From: Campylobacter concisus
Lineage (GTDB): Bacteria; Campylobacterota; Campylobacteria; Campylobacterales; Campylobacteraceae
DNA: 64,000 nt
Direction: 5' to 3'
NCBI RefSeq assembly: GCF_003048535.1
Contig: NZ_PIRQ01000002.1
Coordinates: 1 to 64,000 of the forward strand
Positions 9,121 through 18,875 of this stretch are shown here, in pieces; position 1 is the stretch's first letter, and the number at the start of each line of letters is the position of its first letter. Both the position numbers and the translations under genes were made by a program. Below the pieces are notes generated by a model that had not been told where the DNA came from, ran no database searches, and was given only the letters and a program-made list of their open reading frames with translations.

Positions 9121-12100
9121 ATGTGGCAAAAAGTAGCGCTTCTAGCACTTTTGGGAATGGCAAATTTATATGCTTTGAGCCTAAATGGCACTGCGCAGAT
9201 AAAATCGCCCCTAAGCGTAGAGTTTGGACTAGAAGATAAAGTCGATAAAAATTTTGTTGGTATGCTAAGTGATAAAAAGCTACTTTTGTGCCAACCAGCA
9301 TTAAATGGTACGGTTAGATTTAATAGTCAAAGCTTGCTGCTTTTTACAAAAGATATGCATGCTGGTTTGGATTATAGCTGCAAGCTTGAAAATGGAAGCA
9401 CTGCTAGTTTTGCCACGAAAGAATTTGAGCTAACAAAGATAGAAAAAATAAGCGATAGTAAATATATACTTAAATTTAATGATGAAGTAAATATTGAAGC
9501 TATCAAAAATATTGCCGTAAAAGATGCGAAATTTAAAGCAATTGAGCTTTCTAACAATAGCTTTGAGCTTAATCTTGATAAAAATTTAAGCAATCCAGTT
9601 TTTGATTTTGGTGAAAAATTTGAGAGCAAATTTGGCGCAACTCTTTCAGGTGAAACGGTAGTAAATTTTGCTGATGAAATAAGCGAAGAAAGCGTAAATA
9701 TAAATGATAATGCAAAGAGTCTTGAGATACCTGAAATTTATCCAGTGAGCCTTGATAATGGCATCTTGGGCTTTAGAATTTATCTAAAAAATTGGCTTGA
9801 TGACGACATTAACTTAAAAAAATTTATAAACATTAAAGGTGTAAAAAACTTTAGCATCAGTGACGTTAAATATAGTGAAAACTATGAAGAAAACTCAGAG
9901 CTTAGCGAGTATTATTACTACATTGATATTACAAGTGACGATTTTAAGCCACAAAATAGTTATGAAATCACCATTAAGCCCGGTTTTGGCGATGATAGAA
10001 ATGTAGTAAGAGAAGAAAGTAGCTATGAAGTAGTAGCTGGCAATTTCACTCCATTTGCAAATTTTATAAATAATGAACCATATATCTCAAGCGTCGGTGA
10101 GATCGGTATCAAAAGTGCAAATTTACCTGAGCTAAATGTAAGCATTGAAAAGCTAAGCGATCAAAATTTTAGATATTTCTTAAATTTTAATGACAATAAC
10201 GAAGAGTTAAGCAACTTCAGCACAAAAGTGGCAAGCAAAAGCTATAAACTTGATGGCGCATTAAATGAAATTTCTCTAAATAAAATCAAACTTGACTTTG
10301 CTGGAGCTGGAGACGGCGTTTATAAGATAAATTTAAACTACGGCAAGGATAAGAGTGTCTCAAAAGTAGTCTATCTAAGTGATATCGCCGTAAATGCAAA
10401 GCTTGGTAAGGATGAAATTTTTGTATTTGCAAACCGTCTTGGCGAAAATACAATGCTGCCAAACGCAAATGTGAAAATTTATGGCAAGAAAAACGAAGAG
10501 ATCGCAGTTGGCGCGACAAATGATATAGGCGTTTTTAAATTTAACAAAAAAGATATTTACAAAGATATCTCCTCAGTGGTTGTCTCTCTTGGAAAAGAGC
10601 AAAATTTTCTTATTTTAAAAGAAGACGAAGCGCTAAATGAAGCGAAATTTATGAGCCAAAATGCCAGTGAGAGTATCGATGCGTATGTTCATTTTGCTTC
10701 AAATATCATAAGACCAAATGAGAGCTTGAAGGGTGTAATCTATCTAAGGGATAGAGATTTTAATCCTTTAAAAAATATGCCTATAAAGATAAAATTTTTC
10801 GATCCACAAGGCAAAAGTAGCGCTGAAATTTCAAAAAATACAAATGACGTTGGCATGGTAAATTTTGAAAAAGAGATACTAAGCGATCTAAGCGGTAGAT
10901 TTAATATGCAAGTAATTTACGCAAGCAAAGTGATCTCAAATGTGCCATTTTTTGTTGAGAGTTTTATGCCAAATAGGATAAAAAATGAGATAACGCTTGA
11001 GAGGGATAAATTTTTCGCAAATGAGCTTATTAGAGCCAATCTAGCTAGTAACTATCTCTTTGGTGGCGCTGCTAGCGAGCTTGATGGCAGCATGCAGGTT
11101 AGCTTTTTTGATGATGAATATAAAAATAGCGAGTTTAAAGAGTATAAATTTAAAAACAATACGCTAAAACCAAGCGCTTATCCATCTTTTGAAAACGATC
11201 TCACTCTTTCAAAAGATGGCAAATCAAGCCAAATGATAGATCTTAGCTTTAGCACTAAAAATGCCTCTTCTATCATAACAGGCGTGATAAATTTTAATGT
11301 AAATGATGATGGCAAAAACGTAAGCGATACAAAAAGCTTTACGCTCTATCCTTACAAGGATATGGTCGGTATCGCAGCAAGCACGACATTTGCTGAGCCA
11401 AACGAAGATGTAAAAATAAGAACGGTTGTAGTAGATATGTCAAGTCAAAAGGCCGTAAAATCAAATTTAAAATTTGATATAAAACGTGTCACTTGGCAAT
11501 ACCAAAGAGATGCAAATGGCTATATAAAGTGGTTTCAAACACTAGAAGATGTGGATAATTTTTATAAAGACAATGGCGAGTTTAGCTACAAATTTACACA
11601 AAGTGGCTCATATGTGATCATCGCTACAAATCTAGTAAGTGGAGCAAGCACAAGCCTTGATATGGACGTAAGTGGCTACAACTACTCAACTCTAGCACCT
11701 ACAAAAGAGCTTAGCAAATCTCAAATCAAACTAAATAAAAATATCTACAAAAAAGGCGATGAACTAAGTGCTGATATAAGCTCAGCTATAAAAGAAGGTA
11801 TCGCCCTTGTTACACTTGAAGATGGTGGCGTGAAAGCTTACAAGGTTGTTAAGATAAAAAATAACTCAGCAAATGTTAAATTTAAACTTGATTTTGATTT
11901 TAGTGGACTTTACGTGAGTGCAAATATCTACCGCATGACAGATGGCGGATTAACTCCGTTTAGAACTTACGGTAAGGTCTATGCTAAGGCCGATAAGTCA
12001 TCAAGGATACTTGACCTAGGTCTTGATGCACCAAATACTGCAAAAAGCGATGAAAATATAAAAATTTCAATAAAAACAAAGCCAAAAGCTTATGTGAATT

Positions 12101-14241
12101 TATTTATCACAGATGTTGGTGTGCTTGATATAACGTCACAAAAGCCAGCCGACCCACTTAAATTTTTTGACAAAATTTTACCAGATGGCGTTTTTGACTA
12201 TGACATTTATAATATGCTCACAAACTATAAAGTCGAGGGCAAGACTTTAAGCTTTGGTGGCGATATGGCAGCACTTGCCATGGAGGCAAAAATGGCAAAA
12301 CATGCTAGCCCGGTCGATAGTAAAAAAGTAAAAACATATGCAAATTTAGTAAGCCTTCAAGCTGACGATAATGGTGAAATTTCATACGAGTTTAAAACAC
12401 CAAATGGCTTTAACTCTGCCATTAGAGTAGATGTCGTGGCAAATAATGAAAACAGCATGAATGCGGTAAATAAAGAAATTCTAGTAAAAGATGATGTGAT
12501 TATTAAGCCAAGTGCGTTAGTTTATCTGTTAAAAGGCGATGAGCTAAATGCAAACTTAAGGCTCATAAATACAACAAATGAGGATAAAAATTTAACCATA
12601 AAAGTGGCTAGCAGTAAAAATTTAAGCATCAAAACAAAAGAAAATGCGAATTTAAAGCCGCTTGAAAATAAAGCCTTTACATTTAAAATTTCAGCTCTTG
12701 AAGCTGGAGCTGGCGAATACAATATAACAATAAGCGACAAAAACAGCTCAAAAACAGCTCAAAATTTACTTGATGTAGTTAATCCTTATACGATTAGCAC
12801 CTATGCAAAAAGTAGCGTCTTTGACAAAGAGAGCACGATCTCTCTTCCAAAAGGCTTTCATAATGTTAGTATAGATGCGTCAAGCTCGGTCTCAAGCGTG
12901 CTATTAGCAGCTTCTAAAAATTTAGTCGAGTATCCTTACGGATGTGCGGAGCAAAGGAGCTCAAGACTGCTTGCACTTTTAAATTTAAAGCCAAAAGATG
13001 AGCTTGAAAAAAATGATCAAAAGAGGTTTATTACAAGCGGAATGAGCGAGCTAATTAAGATGCAAAAACCAGATGGTAGCTTTGGTTACTGGAGTGATCT
13101 AAGTAGTACCAATGCATTTGCTTCGATCTATGCAACTGATGTGCTGCTTGATCTTGAAGAGGCTGGATATGAGCTAAATAAAAATGTAAAGCAAAGAGCA
13201 TTAAATTCGCTCTTAAAATATACAAATACAGATATTGAAGCCCTATATGCTATTTATGTAAGCTCCCGCGCAAATGTTGCTGATAAATCAGTGCTAAATA
13301 AAATTTATGACCACAAGGCTTACAATACGACTGCACTTAATAAATATCTAATGGCAGCAGCTCTAAAGCTAAACGGCTTAAATGACGAAGCAAAGGTGGC
13401 GCTAAAAGATATTAAAAAAGCTCAAGCGGCTGATTACAGCAGGGATTATTCTAGCTTTGGCTCAAAGATGAGAGATAATGCATTTATCTTGTATCTGCAC
13501 GCAAAATATTTTGAGAAAAACGACTACTCAGATGATCTTGCAAATTTCTTGATCACAAATTTAAATGAGCTTAGCTCAACGCAGGAGCGCGCTTTTACCC
13601 TTAGAGCGCTAAATACCTATTTTGGCAAAGATGTTGGTGAGAAAAATAATAAATTTAAGCTTAGCTATAATGGCGAAAGTAAAGAATTTGATGGCCTTTT
13701 AAGCGTATCATTTACAGCAAAAGATGGAAATTTTACCATCACACCACTTGGTGAAAACAAGCTATATGCCACTATTTTAAGCTACGCTTATGTGCCGCTT
13801 GAGATTAAGCATAAAATAGAGCCAAAAGAGCTTGATATCTACCGAACATTTGTGGACGAAAAAGGAAAAGAGATCGATCTAAATAGCCTAAGAGTAAATG
13901 ATGTTGTCTATTCAAAAATAGTGATAAATTCTAAAGCTATGGTTAAAAATGGTGCAATAAACGAGATCGTAAGCAGCTGCTTTGAGCCAATAAATGAAAA
14001 TTTAAGTGGTTTTAGTAAGAGCCTTAAAGATAGCATTGAGCTTGAATATCAGAGCATAAAAGATGATCGCGTTTTAAGTTTTTATGCATTAGATAGTGAC
14101 AAGAGAGAGGCTGTGCTTTACACACCTTATCGTGTAAGACTTGGCGGCAAATGCTCGCTTGGCGCGGTCACAACTGAAAATATGTATAACGAAAGACAAA
14201 ACGACTACGACCTAGCTCAGCGAAGCTTTACTGTCAAATAA
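9121..14241 (+). CDS. Bacterial alpha-2-macroglobulin, thioester type (MG2 family)
   Basis: Very large periplasmic protease-trap protein, 1706 residues, beginning one base after pbpC with a GGAG ribosome site. The N terminus looks like a cleavable Sec signal (LLALLGMANLYALS) without a lipobox Cys, unlike the lipoprotein E. coli YfhM. Repeated macroglobulin beta domains fill the first half. The thioester motif GCAEQ places Cys at 1275 and Gln at 1278, followed by a helical thioester domain with the typical motif KPDGSFGYW. Family knowledge: these proteins trap proteases that breach the outer membrane, while PBP1C repairs the wall. The intact CAEQ implies a working covalent trap. Confidence 0.92.
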   Translation: MWQKVALLALLGMANLYALSLNGTAQIKSPLSVEFGLEDKVDKNFVGMLSDKKLLLCQPALNGTVRFNSQSLLLFTKDMHAGLDYSCKLENGSTASFATKEFELTKIEKISDSKYILKFNDEVNIEAIKNIAVKDAKFKAIELSNNSFELNLDKNLSNPVFDFGEKFESKFGATLSGETVVNFADEISEESVNINDNAKSLEIPEIYPVSLDNGILGFRIYLKNWLDDDINLKKFINIKGVKNFSISDVKYSENYEENSELSEYYYYIDITSDDFKPQNSYEITIKPGFGDDRNVVREESSYEVVAGNFTPFANFINNEPYISSVGEIGIKSANLPELNVSIEKLSDQNFRYFLNFNDNNEELSNFSTKVASKSYKLDGALNEISLNKIKLDFAGAGDGVYKINLNYGKDKSVSKVVYLSDIAVNAKLGKDEIFVFANRLGENTMLPNANVKIYGKKNEEIAVGATNDIGVFKFNKKDIYKDISSVVVSLGKEQNFLILKEDEALNEAKFMSQNASESIDAYVHFASNIIRPNESLKGVIYLRDRDFNPLKNMPIKIKFFDPQGKSSAEISKNTNDVGMVNFEKEILSDLSGRFNMQVIYASKVISNVPFFVESFMPNRIKNEITLERDKFFANELIRANLASNYLFGGAASELDGSMQVSFFDDEYKNSEFKEYKFKNNTLKPSAYPSFENDLTLSKDGKSSQMIDLSFSTKNASSIITGVINFNVNDDGKNVSDTKSFTLYPYKDMVGIAASTTFAEPNEDVKIRTVVVDMSSQKAVKSNLKFDIKRVTWQYQRDANGYIKWFQTLEDVDNFYKDNGEFSYKFTQSGSYVIIATNLVSGASTSLDMDVSGYNYSTLAPTKELSKSQIKLNKNIYKKGDELSADISSAIKEGIALVTLEDGGVKAYKVVKIKNNSANVKFKLDFDFSGLYVSANIYRMTDGGLTPFRTYGKVYAKADKSSRILDLGLDAPNTAKSDENIKISIKTKPKAYVNLFITDVGVLDITSQKPADPLKFFDKILPDGVFDYDIYNMLTNYKVEGKTLSFGGDMAALAMEAKMAKHASPVDSKKVKTYANLVSLQADDNGEISYEFKTPNGFNSAIRVDVVANNENSMNAVNKEILVKDDVIIKPSALVYLLKGDELNANLRLINTTNEDKNLTIKVASSKNLSIKTKENANLKPLENKAFTFKISALEAGAGEYNITISDKNSSKTAQNLLDVVNPYTISTYAKSSVFDKESTISLPKGFHNVSIDASSSVSSVLLAASKNLVEYPYGCAEQRSSRLLALLNLKPKDELEKNDQKRFITSGMSELIKMQKPDGSFGYWSDLSSTNAFASIYATDVLLDLEEAGYELNKNVKQRALNSLLKYTNTDIEALYAIYVSSRANVADKSVLNKIYDHKAYNTTALNKYLMAAALKLNGLNDEAKVALKDIKKAQAADYSRDYSSFGSKMRDNAFILYLHAKYFEKNDYSDDLANFLITNLNELSSTQERAFTLRALNTYFGKDVGEKNNKFKLSYNGESKEFDGLLSVSFTAKDGNFTITPLGENKLYATILSYAYVPLEIKHKIEPKELDIYRTFVDEKGKEIDLNSLRVNDVVYSKIVINSKAMVKNGAINEIVSSCFEPINENLSGFSKSLKDSIELEYQSIKDDRVLSFYALDSDKREAVLYTPYRVRLGGKCSLGAVTTENMYNERQNDYDLAQRSFTVK

Positions 14242-14253
14242 GCTATATAAATT

Positions 14254-14275
14254 TTGGGGCGTTTAACCGCCCCAA
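14254..14275 (+). terminator. GC-rich hairpin after the alpha-2-macroglobulin gene
   Basis: TTGGGGCG pairs with CGCCCCAA around a six-base loop, 13 bases after the stop codon. The stem is GC-rich in an A/T-rich context, as expected for a terminator. Only a weak T-run follows (ATATTT), so efficiency is uncertain. Confidence 0.5.
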
Positions 14276-14361
14276 GCCCATATTTCCCCACTTTTGCAAA
14301 GATTTTTTTAAACAAATTTTAGATAACATTAAGCATTTTTTAAACGAAAGAGGATACAAAA

Positions 14362-16986
14362 GTGGCAGAATTTTACAATGCAAAAGAGATAGAAGATAAA
14401 TTTTATAAAATTTGGGAAGAACGCGGATACTTCGAGATAGACGCGAACAAAGATATCCAAAAAGATGGACGTAAATTTTGCATTATGATGCCACCTCCAA
14501 ACGTGACTGGCTCGCTTCACATCGGACACGCCCTAACCTTCACACTTCAAGATATCATGACTCGTTACAAGAGGATGGATGGCTACAAGACACTTTGGCA
14601 GCCAGGACTTGACCACGCTGGTATCGCTACTCAAAACGTCGTTGAAAAGCAGCTTTTAGCTCAAGGCATCAAGAAAGAAGAGCTTGGACGCGAGAAATTT
14701 GTAGAAAAAGTGTGGGAGTGGAAAGAAAAAAGTGGTGGCATGATCGTTCATCAGATGCGCAAGCTTGGCATCACTCCAGCTTGGTCACGCCAGAGATTTA
14801 CCATGGATGAGGGCCTAAGAAAAGCTGTTAAAAAAGCATTTGTAAATTTGTACGACAAAGGGCTGATCGTTCAGAAAAACTACATGATAAACTGGTGTAC
14901 GCATGATGGCGCTCTTTCTGACATCGAAGTCGAGCATAAGGAAAATAAAGGCAAGCTTTATCATTTGAGATATTATTTTGCAGATAAGCCAAGCGAATTT
15001 GTTGTTGTTGCAACAACTCGCCCGGAGACCTACTTTGGCGACACCGCCGTAATGGTAAATCCAAACGACGAGCGCTATAAAAATTTAATCGGCAAAAAGG
15101 TTGTTCTACCTATCATAAATAGAGAGATCGAGATCATCGCAGATGAGCATGTCGATATGGAGTTTGGAACAGGCCTTGTTAAGGTCACACCTGCACACGA
15201 TCAAAACGACTACGAGGTTGGTAAAAGGCACAACCTTGAGTTTATCACTGTCTTTGATGAAAAAGGCATTTTAAACGACAAGTGCGATAAATTTGCAGGT
15301 CTTGAGAGGCTTGAGGCTAGAGATATCGTAGTAGCTGAGCTTGAAAAACTTGGCAATGTTGAGAAGATAGAAGACTACGAAAACCAAGTAGGCTACTGCT
15401 ACCGCTGCAAAAACGTCGTCGAGCCATACATCTCAAAGCAGTGGTTTGTCAAAAAAAAGATCGCAGACGAGGCGATCGAAAAGGTCTCAGAGGGTCTTGC
15501 TAAATTTTACCCACCGCACTGGATAAACAGCTTTAACGCATGGATGAGAGAGCTAAGAGACTGGTGTATCTCACGCCAGCTTTGGTGGGGACACCAAATT
15601 CCAGTATTTTACTGCGATGATTGCGGTTATATGTGGGCTGATGAGGGAGAGCCGTGCGAGTGTAAAAAGTGTAAAAGTAAAAATTTCCACCAAGATCCAG
15701 ACGTGCTAGATACATGGTTTAGCTCCGGTCTTTGGCCATTTAGCACACTTGGCTGGGGCAATGAAAATGAGCTTAAAAATGAAAAATGGTTTGAGGGAGA
15801 CCTCGCCGAGTTTTATCCAAACAACCTACTAATCACTGGCTTTGATATATTATTTTTCTGGGTTGCTAGGATGATGTTTCAGGGTGAAAATGCCCTTGGT
15901 AAGTTGCCATTTGACGACATCTACCTACACGCGCTTGTAAAAGATGAGTTTGGCAGAAAGATGAGTAAAAGCCTTGGCAACGTCATCGACCCGCTTGATA
16001 GTATAAATGAGTATAGCGCCGATATCTTGCGCTTTACGCTAACGCTTCTAGCAGTTCAAGGACGCGACATCAAGCTAAGTGACGCCAAGATGAAGCAGGT
16101 AAGAAATTTCACTAACAAGCTTTATAACGCGAGTAAATACCTCATGCTAAATGAGAGCAAATTTGCAAATTTAGAGGATATCAAGCTTCAAACAAAGCTT
16201 GGAATTTATATGAATAGCCGCTTTAACGAGTGCGTAAGAGAGGTGCGCGAAAATATCGACGCCTACCGCTTCAATGACGCTGCAAACACACTTTATAAAT
16301 TCCTTTGGGATGAGTTTTGTGACTGGGGTATCGAGCTTAGTAAGGCTGATAAAGCGAGCGTAAAAGAGCTTGGAAGTATATTTAAAGAGGCGATGAAGCT
16401 GCTAAACCCTTTCATGCCGTTTCTTTCAGAGTATCTATTTCAAGAGCTTAGCGGCACACAGCTTGAGAATGCAAAATCGATAATGGTGATGAGCTACCCA
16501 GAGGTAAAAGAGCAAAATTTAGATGTTGAGAAGAAATTCGAGCTAGTTATCGAAGCGATCGTTGCGATTCGCCGTGCAAAAGCGACTATCGATCTTGGCA
16601 ACTCAAAGATCGCAAAAGCCTTTGTTAAATTTAATGAAAAAATAGATCTTGACGAGGTTAAAGAGTATATCAAGCTGCTTGCAAAATGCGAAGAGATAGG
16701 CTTTGTAAATGAAAAGATCGAAAACTCAATAAGAGATGTGAGCGAAAATTTAGAAGCATTTGTCCCACTTGAAGGGCTTGATATGAGCGGTATCATCACA
16801 AGGCTCAAGTCTCAAAAGACAAAGCTTGAAAAAGAAATAGCCAAACTCTCAGGCATGCTAAATAACCAAAATTTCGTTGCAAACGCACCAAAAGAGGTCA
16901 TAGAGACAAACAAAGAGGCGCTAGAGAGTGCTGAGGCTAAATTTAAAAAAGTATGTGAAGAATTAGAAGCTCTTGGAGAAAAATAG
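14362..16986 (+). CDS. valS: Valyl-tRNA synthetase
   Basis: Cytoplasmic class I aminoacyl-tRNA synthetase charging tRNA-Val, 874 residues. The HIGH motif is at 53-56 (GSLHIGH) and KMSKS at 533-537 ([10 protein letters not shown]). The editing domain lies between them. The C terminus is the coiled-coil arm typical of ValRS ([14 protein letters not shown]). Zinc-type CxxC pairs (YCDDCGY and CECKKCKS) sit near residues 420-440. The start is GTG at 14362 after AGAGGA. Its TAG stop overlaps the GTG start of metN by one base, so metNI may be partly co-transcribed with it. Confidence 0.97.
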   Translation: MAEFYNAKEIEDKFYKIWEERGYFEIDANKDIQKDGRKFCIMMPPPNVTGSLHIGHALTFTLQDIMTRYKRMDGYKTLWQPGLDHAGIATQNVVEKQLLAQGIKKEELGREKFVEKVWEWKEKSGGMIVHQMRKLGITPAWSRQRFTMDEGLRKAVKKAFVNLYDKGLIVQKNYMINWCTHDGALSDIEVEHKENKGKLYHLRYYFADKPSEFVVVATTRPETYFGDTAVMVNPNDERYKNLIGKKVVLPIINREIEIIADEHVDMEFGTGLVKVTPAHDQNDYEVGKRHNLEFITVFDEKGILNDKCDKFAGLERLEARDIVVAELEKLGNVEKIEDYENQVGYCYRCKNVVEPYISKQWFVKKKIADEAIEKVSEGLAKFYPPHWINSFNAWMRELRDWCISRQLWWGHQIPVFYCDDCGYMWADEGEPCECKKCKSKNFHQDPDVLDTWFSSGLWPFSTLGWGNENELKNEKWFEGDLAEFYPNNLLITGFDILFFWVARMMFQGENALGKLPFDDIYLHALVKDEFGRKMSKSLGNVIDPLDSINEYSADILRFTLTLLAVQGRDIKLSDAKMKQVRNFTNKLYNASKYLMLNESKFANLEDIKLQTKLGIYMNSRFNECVREVRENIDAYRFNDAANTLYKFLWDEFCDWGIELSKADKASVKELGSIFKEAMKLLNPFMPFLSEYLFQELSGTQLENAKSIMVMSYPEVKEQNLDVEKKFELVIEAIVAIRRAKATIDLGNSKIAKAFVKFNEKIDLDEVKEYIKLLAKCEEIGFVNEKIENSIRDVSENLEAFVPLEGLDMSGIITRLKSQKTKLEKEIAKLSGMLNNQNFVANAPKEVIETNKEALESAEAKFKKVCEELEALGEK

Positions 16987-17942
16987 TGATAAAGATAGAA
17001 AATTTAAGTAAATTTTATGGTGATACGCAGATCCTTTTTGATATAAATTTAGAGGTTAAAAAGGGTGAAATTTTTGCTATCGTAGGACACAGTGGTGCTG
17101 GCAAGTCAACACTTTTAAGGTGCATAAACGGACTTGAAAGCTATCAAGGTGGCAGCTTAAAAGTCTTTGATAAAGAGATAAAAAATTTAGATGAGACGCA
17201 GCAGAGACATTTAAGGCGGGATGTTGGGATGATATTTCAGCATTTTGCCTTGATGGCTAGAAAAAATGTCTTTGAAAATGTCGCTACTCCGCTTAAATTT
17301 TGGGGCTATAAAAGCGATGAAACCGAAAAAAGAGTGAGAGAGCTTTTAAATTTAGTCGGTCTTGAAAGCAAGGCAAAAAGCTATCCAAGCGAGCTAAGTG
17401 GCGGGCAAAAACAGCGTGTCGCCATCGCTAGAGCGCTTGCTTTAAATCCTAAAATTTTACTAAGCGACGAGGCAACTTCGGCTCTTGATCCAAACACGAC
17501 AAATCAAATTTTAGAGCTGCTTGAAAAGATAAACAAAGAGCTAGATATCAGCGTCGTCATCGTCACGCACGAGATGGAGGTTGTAAAATCTATCGCAAAA
17601 CGCGCGATCTTGCTAGAAGGCGGCAAGATCATAGGCTCTGGAAGCATCGAAGAGCTATTTTTAAAGCCAGATGAGAAGATGAAAGAATTTTTAGGCGAAG
17701 TAGAAATTCTGCCAAGCACTGGCACAAATATTAGGCTATTTTTCCCAAAAGAAGTGGCCCAAAATAGCGTGATCACGCATATGGCTAGAAGTCTAAATAT
17801 CGACTTTAACATAGTTTGGGGCAAGCTTGAAAAGCTAAACGAAAATGTTCTTGGCTCGCTTGTCATAAACATAGATGAAAAAGATAAAGAAAACGTGCTT
17901 AACTACATCAAGCAAAGTGGCGTTTTATGGGAGGTTGCTTGA
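16986..17942 (+). CDS. metN: Methionine ABC transporter ATP-binding protein
   Basis: ATPase of the D/L-methionine importer MetNIQ, 318 residues. Walker [10 protein letters not shown] is at 34-42, the signature is LSGGQKQR, and Walker B is [13 protein letters not shown]. The extra C-terminal domain (about 250-318) resembles the ACT-like NIL domain through which methionine inhibits E. coli MetN, so substrate feedback is likely. It starts with GTG at 16986, overlaps valS by one base, and overlaps the metI start by one base. Two substrate-binding genes follow metI. Confidence 0.93.
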   Translation: MIKIENLSKFYGDTQILFDINLEVKKGEIFAIVGHSGAGKSTLLRCINGLESYQGGSLKVFDKEIKNLDETQQRHLRRDVGMIFQHFALMARKNVFENVATPLKFWGYKSDETEKRVRELLNLVGLESKAKSYPSELSGGQKQRVAIARALALNPKILLSDEATSALDPNTTNQILELLEKINKELDISVVIVTHEMEVVKSIAKRAILLEGGKIIGSGSIEELFLKPDEKMKEFLGEVEILPSTGTNIRLFFPKEVAQNSVITHMARSLNIDFNIVWGKLEKLNENVLGSLVINIDEKDKENVLNYIKQSGVLWEVA

Positions 17943-18616
17943 TGTTTGGTATTGATTTTTCTAAATTTCCAGATGTATTTTCTAGGATACTGTTGCCAGC
18001 TATCGGCGAGACGCTATATATGAGCATCGTCTCTACCCTGCTCGCCTTTGCTATAGGCCTCATACCCGCGGTTTTGCTCATACTTTCAGATAAAGATGGA
18101 TTAAAGCCAAACAAGCAGCTTTATTTTGTGCTAGATATCGTTATAAACGTGCTTAGAAGCTTTCCATTTATCATTTTGATCATCGTGCTATTTCCGGTCA
18201 CAAAAATGATCGTAGGCACAAGTATTGGCACCACAGCTGCGATCGTCCCGCTAACTATTGGAGCGGCTCCATTTGTGGCAAGGCTAATCGAAAACGCTCT
18301 AAAAGAGGTTGATAAAGGCATAATTGAAGCCGCTCAAAGCTTTGGTAGCTCGAAATTTCAGATCATCTTTCGTGTCATGTTTGTAGAGGCACTTCCTGGC
18401 ATTATCTCGGCATTTACACTAACGCTTATCGTAAATATCGGCTTTTCAGCGATGGCTGGTGCAGTTGGCGGTGGCGGACTAGGATCTGTCGCTATAAACT
18501 ACGGCTATCAAAGATTTCGCCCAGATATCATGCTCTACACCGTGGTTATTCTTATCATTATGGTTCAAATTTTTCAAGTTTTAGGTAACTACTTATATAA
18601 AATTTCTAAAAAATAG
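17942..18616 (+). CDS. metI: Methionine ABC transporter permease
   Basis: Inner-membrane permease of the MetNIQ importer, 224 residues, with about five membrane helices and the EAA-type loop (EAAQSFGSSKFQIIFR) that docks on MetN. I place the start at ATG 17942, overlapping the metN TGA and preceded by GGGAGG. An upstream ATG at 17927 lies before that ribosome site and is unlikely. The next binding-protein gene is separated by a 259-base regulatory leader, so the binding proteins are probably controlled separately from metNI. Confidence 0.93.
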   Translation: MFGIDFSKFPDVFSRILLPAIGETLYMSIVSTLLAFAIGLIPAVLLILSDKDGLKPNKQLYFVLDIVINVLRSFPFIILIIVLFPVTKMIVGTSIGTTAAIVPLTIGAAPFVARLIENALKEVDKGIIEAAQSFGSSKFQIIFRVMFVEALPGIISAFTLTLIVNIGFSAMAGAVGGGGLGSVAINYGYQRFRPDIMLYTVVILIIMVQIFQVLGNYLYKISKK

Positions 18617-18651
18617 GCCTTTGTTTTTATCTGATTTTAAGCTTTTTTCCT

Positions 18652-18657
18652 TAAAAT
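18652..18657 (+). promoter_or_regulatory. Candidate minus-10 box for the metQ leader transcript
   Basis: TAAAAT lies 35 bases before the leader ORF and 36 bases after metI. It would start a transcript near 18664, leaving an untranslated leader of about 210 bases before metQ1. Confidence 0.45.
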
Positions 18658-18691
18658 TGCCCGAATTAATTTTTAGCTGAAAGGATAAAAG

Positions 18692-18751
18692 ATGAAATCA
18701 GATATGTGCCACATGTGCCGCCTATTAAAAAACGCGTCGTCGAAAGACTAA
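18692..18751 (+). CDS. Met/Cys-rich 19-residue leader peptide
   Basis: The ATG at 18692 follows a strong AAAGGAT ribosome site and encodes MKSDMCHMCRLLKNASSKD, ending in TAA at 18749-18751. Five of its first nine residues contain sulfur (Met 1, 5, 8; Cys 6, 9). It lies between metI and metQ1 and is followed four bases later by the first arm of a switchable set of hairpins. Size, codon content and position fit an attenuation leader sensing charged Met-tRNA or Cys-tRNA. Function is inference; the ORF and its ribosome site are seen directly. Confidence 0.6.
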   Translation: MKSDMCHMCRLLKNASSKD

Positions 18752-18754
18752 TCT

Positions 18755-18814
18755 CTAAGCACAAAATTTCTTTTTAAGTGCTTAGAACTAGCTTAAGCGC
18801 TTAAAAAGAAATTT
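18755..18814 (+). promoter_or_regulatory. Two mutually exclusive hairpins after the leader peptide
   Basis: Hairpin A pairs CTAAGCAC (18755-18762) with GTGCTTAG (18778-18785). Hairpin B pairs 18764-18784 with 18794-18814, 21 pairs including one G-U, around a nine-base loop. B uses bases 18778-18784 of A, so only one can form. No T-run follows B, so it is not a canonical intrinsic terminator. Confidence 0.6.
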
Positions 18815-18831
18815 AATCCTCTAGCTTAAAT

Positions 18832-18872
18832 TTATCCTTTTTTGGTGCTTGGCAAATTTTAAAAAAGGATAA
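18832..18872 (+). promoter_or_regulatory. Hairpin sequestering the metQ1 ribosome binding site
   Basis: TTATCCTTTTTT (18832-18843) is perfectly complementary to AAAAAAGGATAA (18861-18872), 12 pairs around a 17-base loop. The right arm contains the AAGGAT Shine-Dalgarno sequence of metQ1, whose ATG is at 18876. The left arm and loop (18837-18851) can instead pair with the right arm of hairpin B (18794-18808), 14 pairs with one mismatch. That alternative would free the ribosome site. Confidence 0.55.
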
Positions 18873-18875
18873 TAA

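Noticed and set aside
10286-10519. Minus-strand ORF inside the alpha-2-macroglobulin gene
   Set aside because: Its composition is that of a shadow frame, with no ribosome site, inside an intact large gene.
18764-18814. Hairpin B as an intrinsic terminator
   Set aside because: The 21-bp stem is followed by AATCCTCT, not a T-run, on either strand. I treat it as part of a switch instead.
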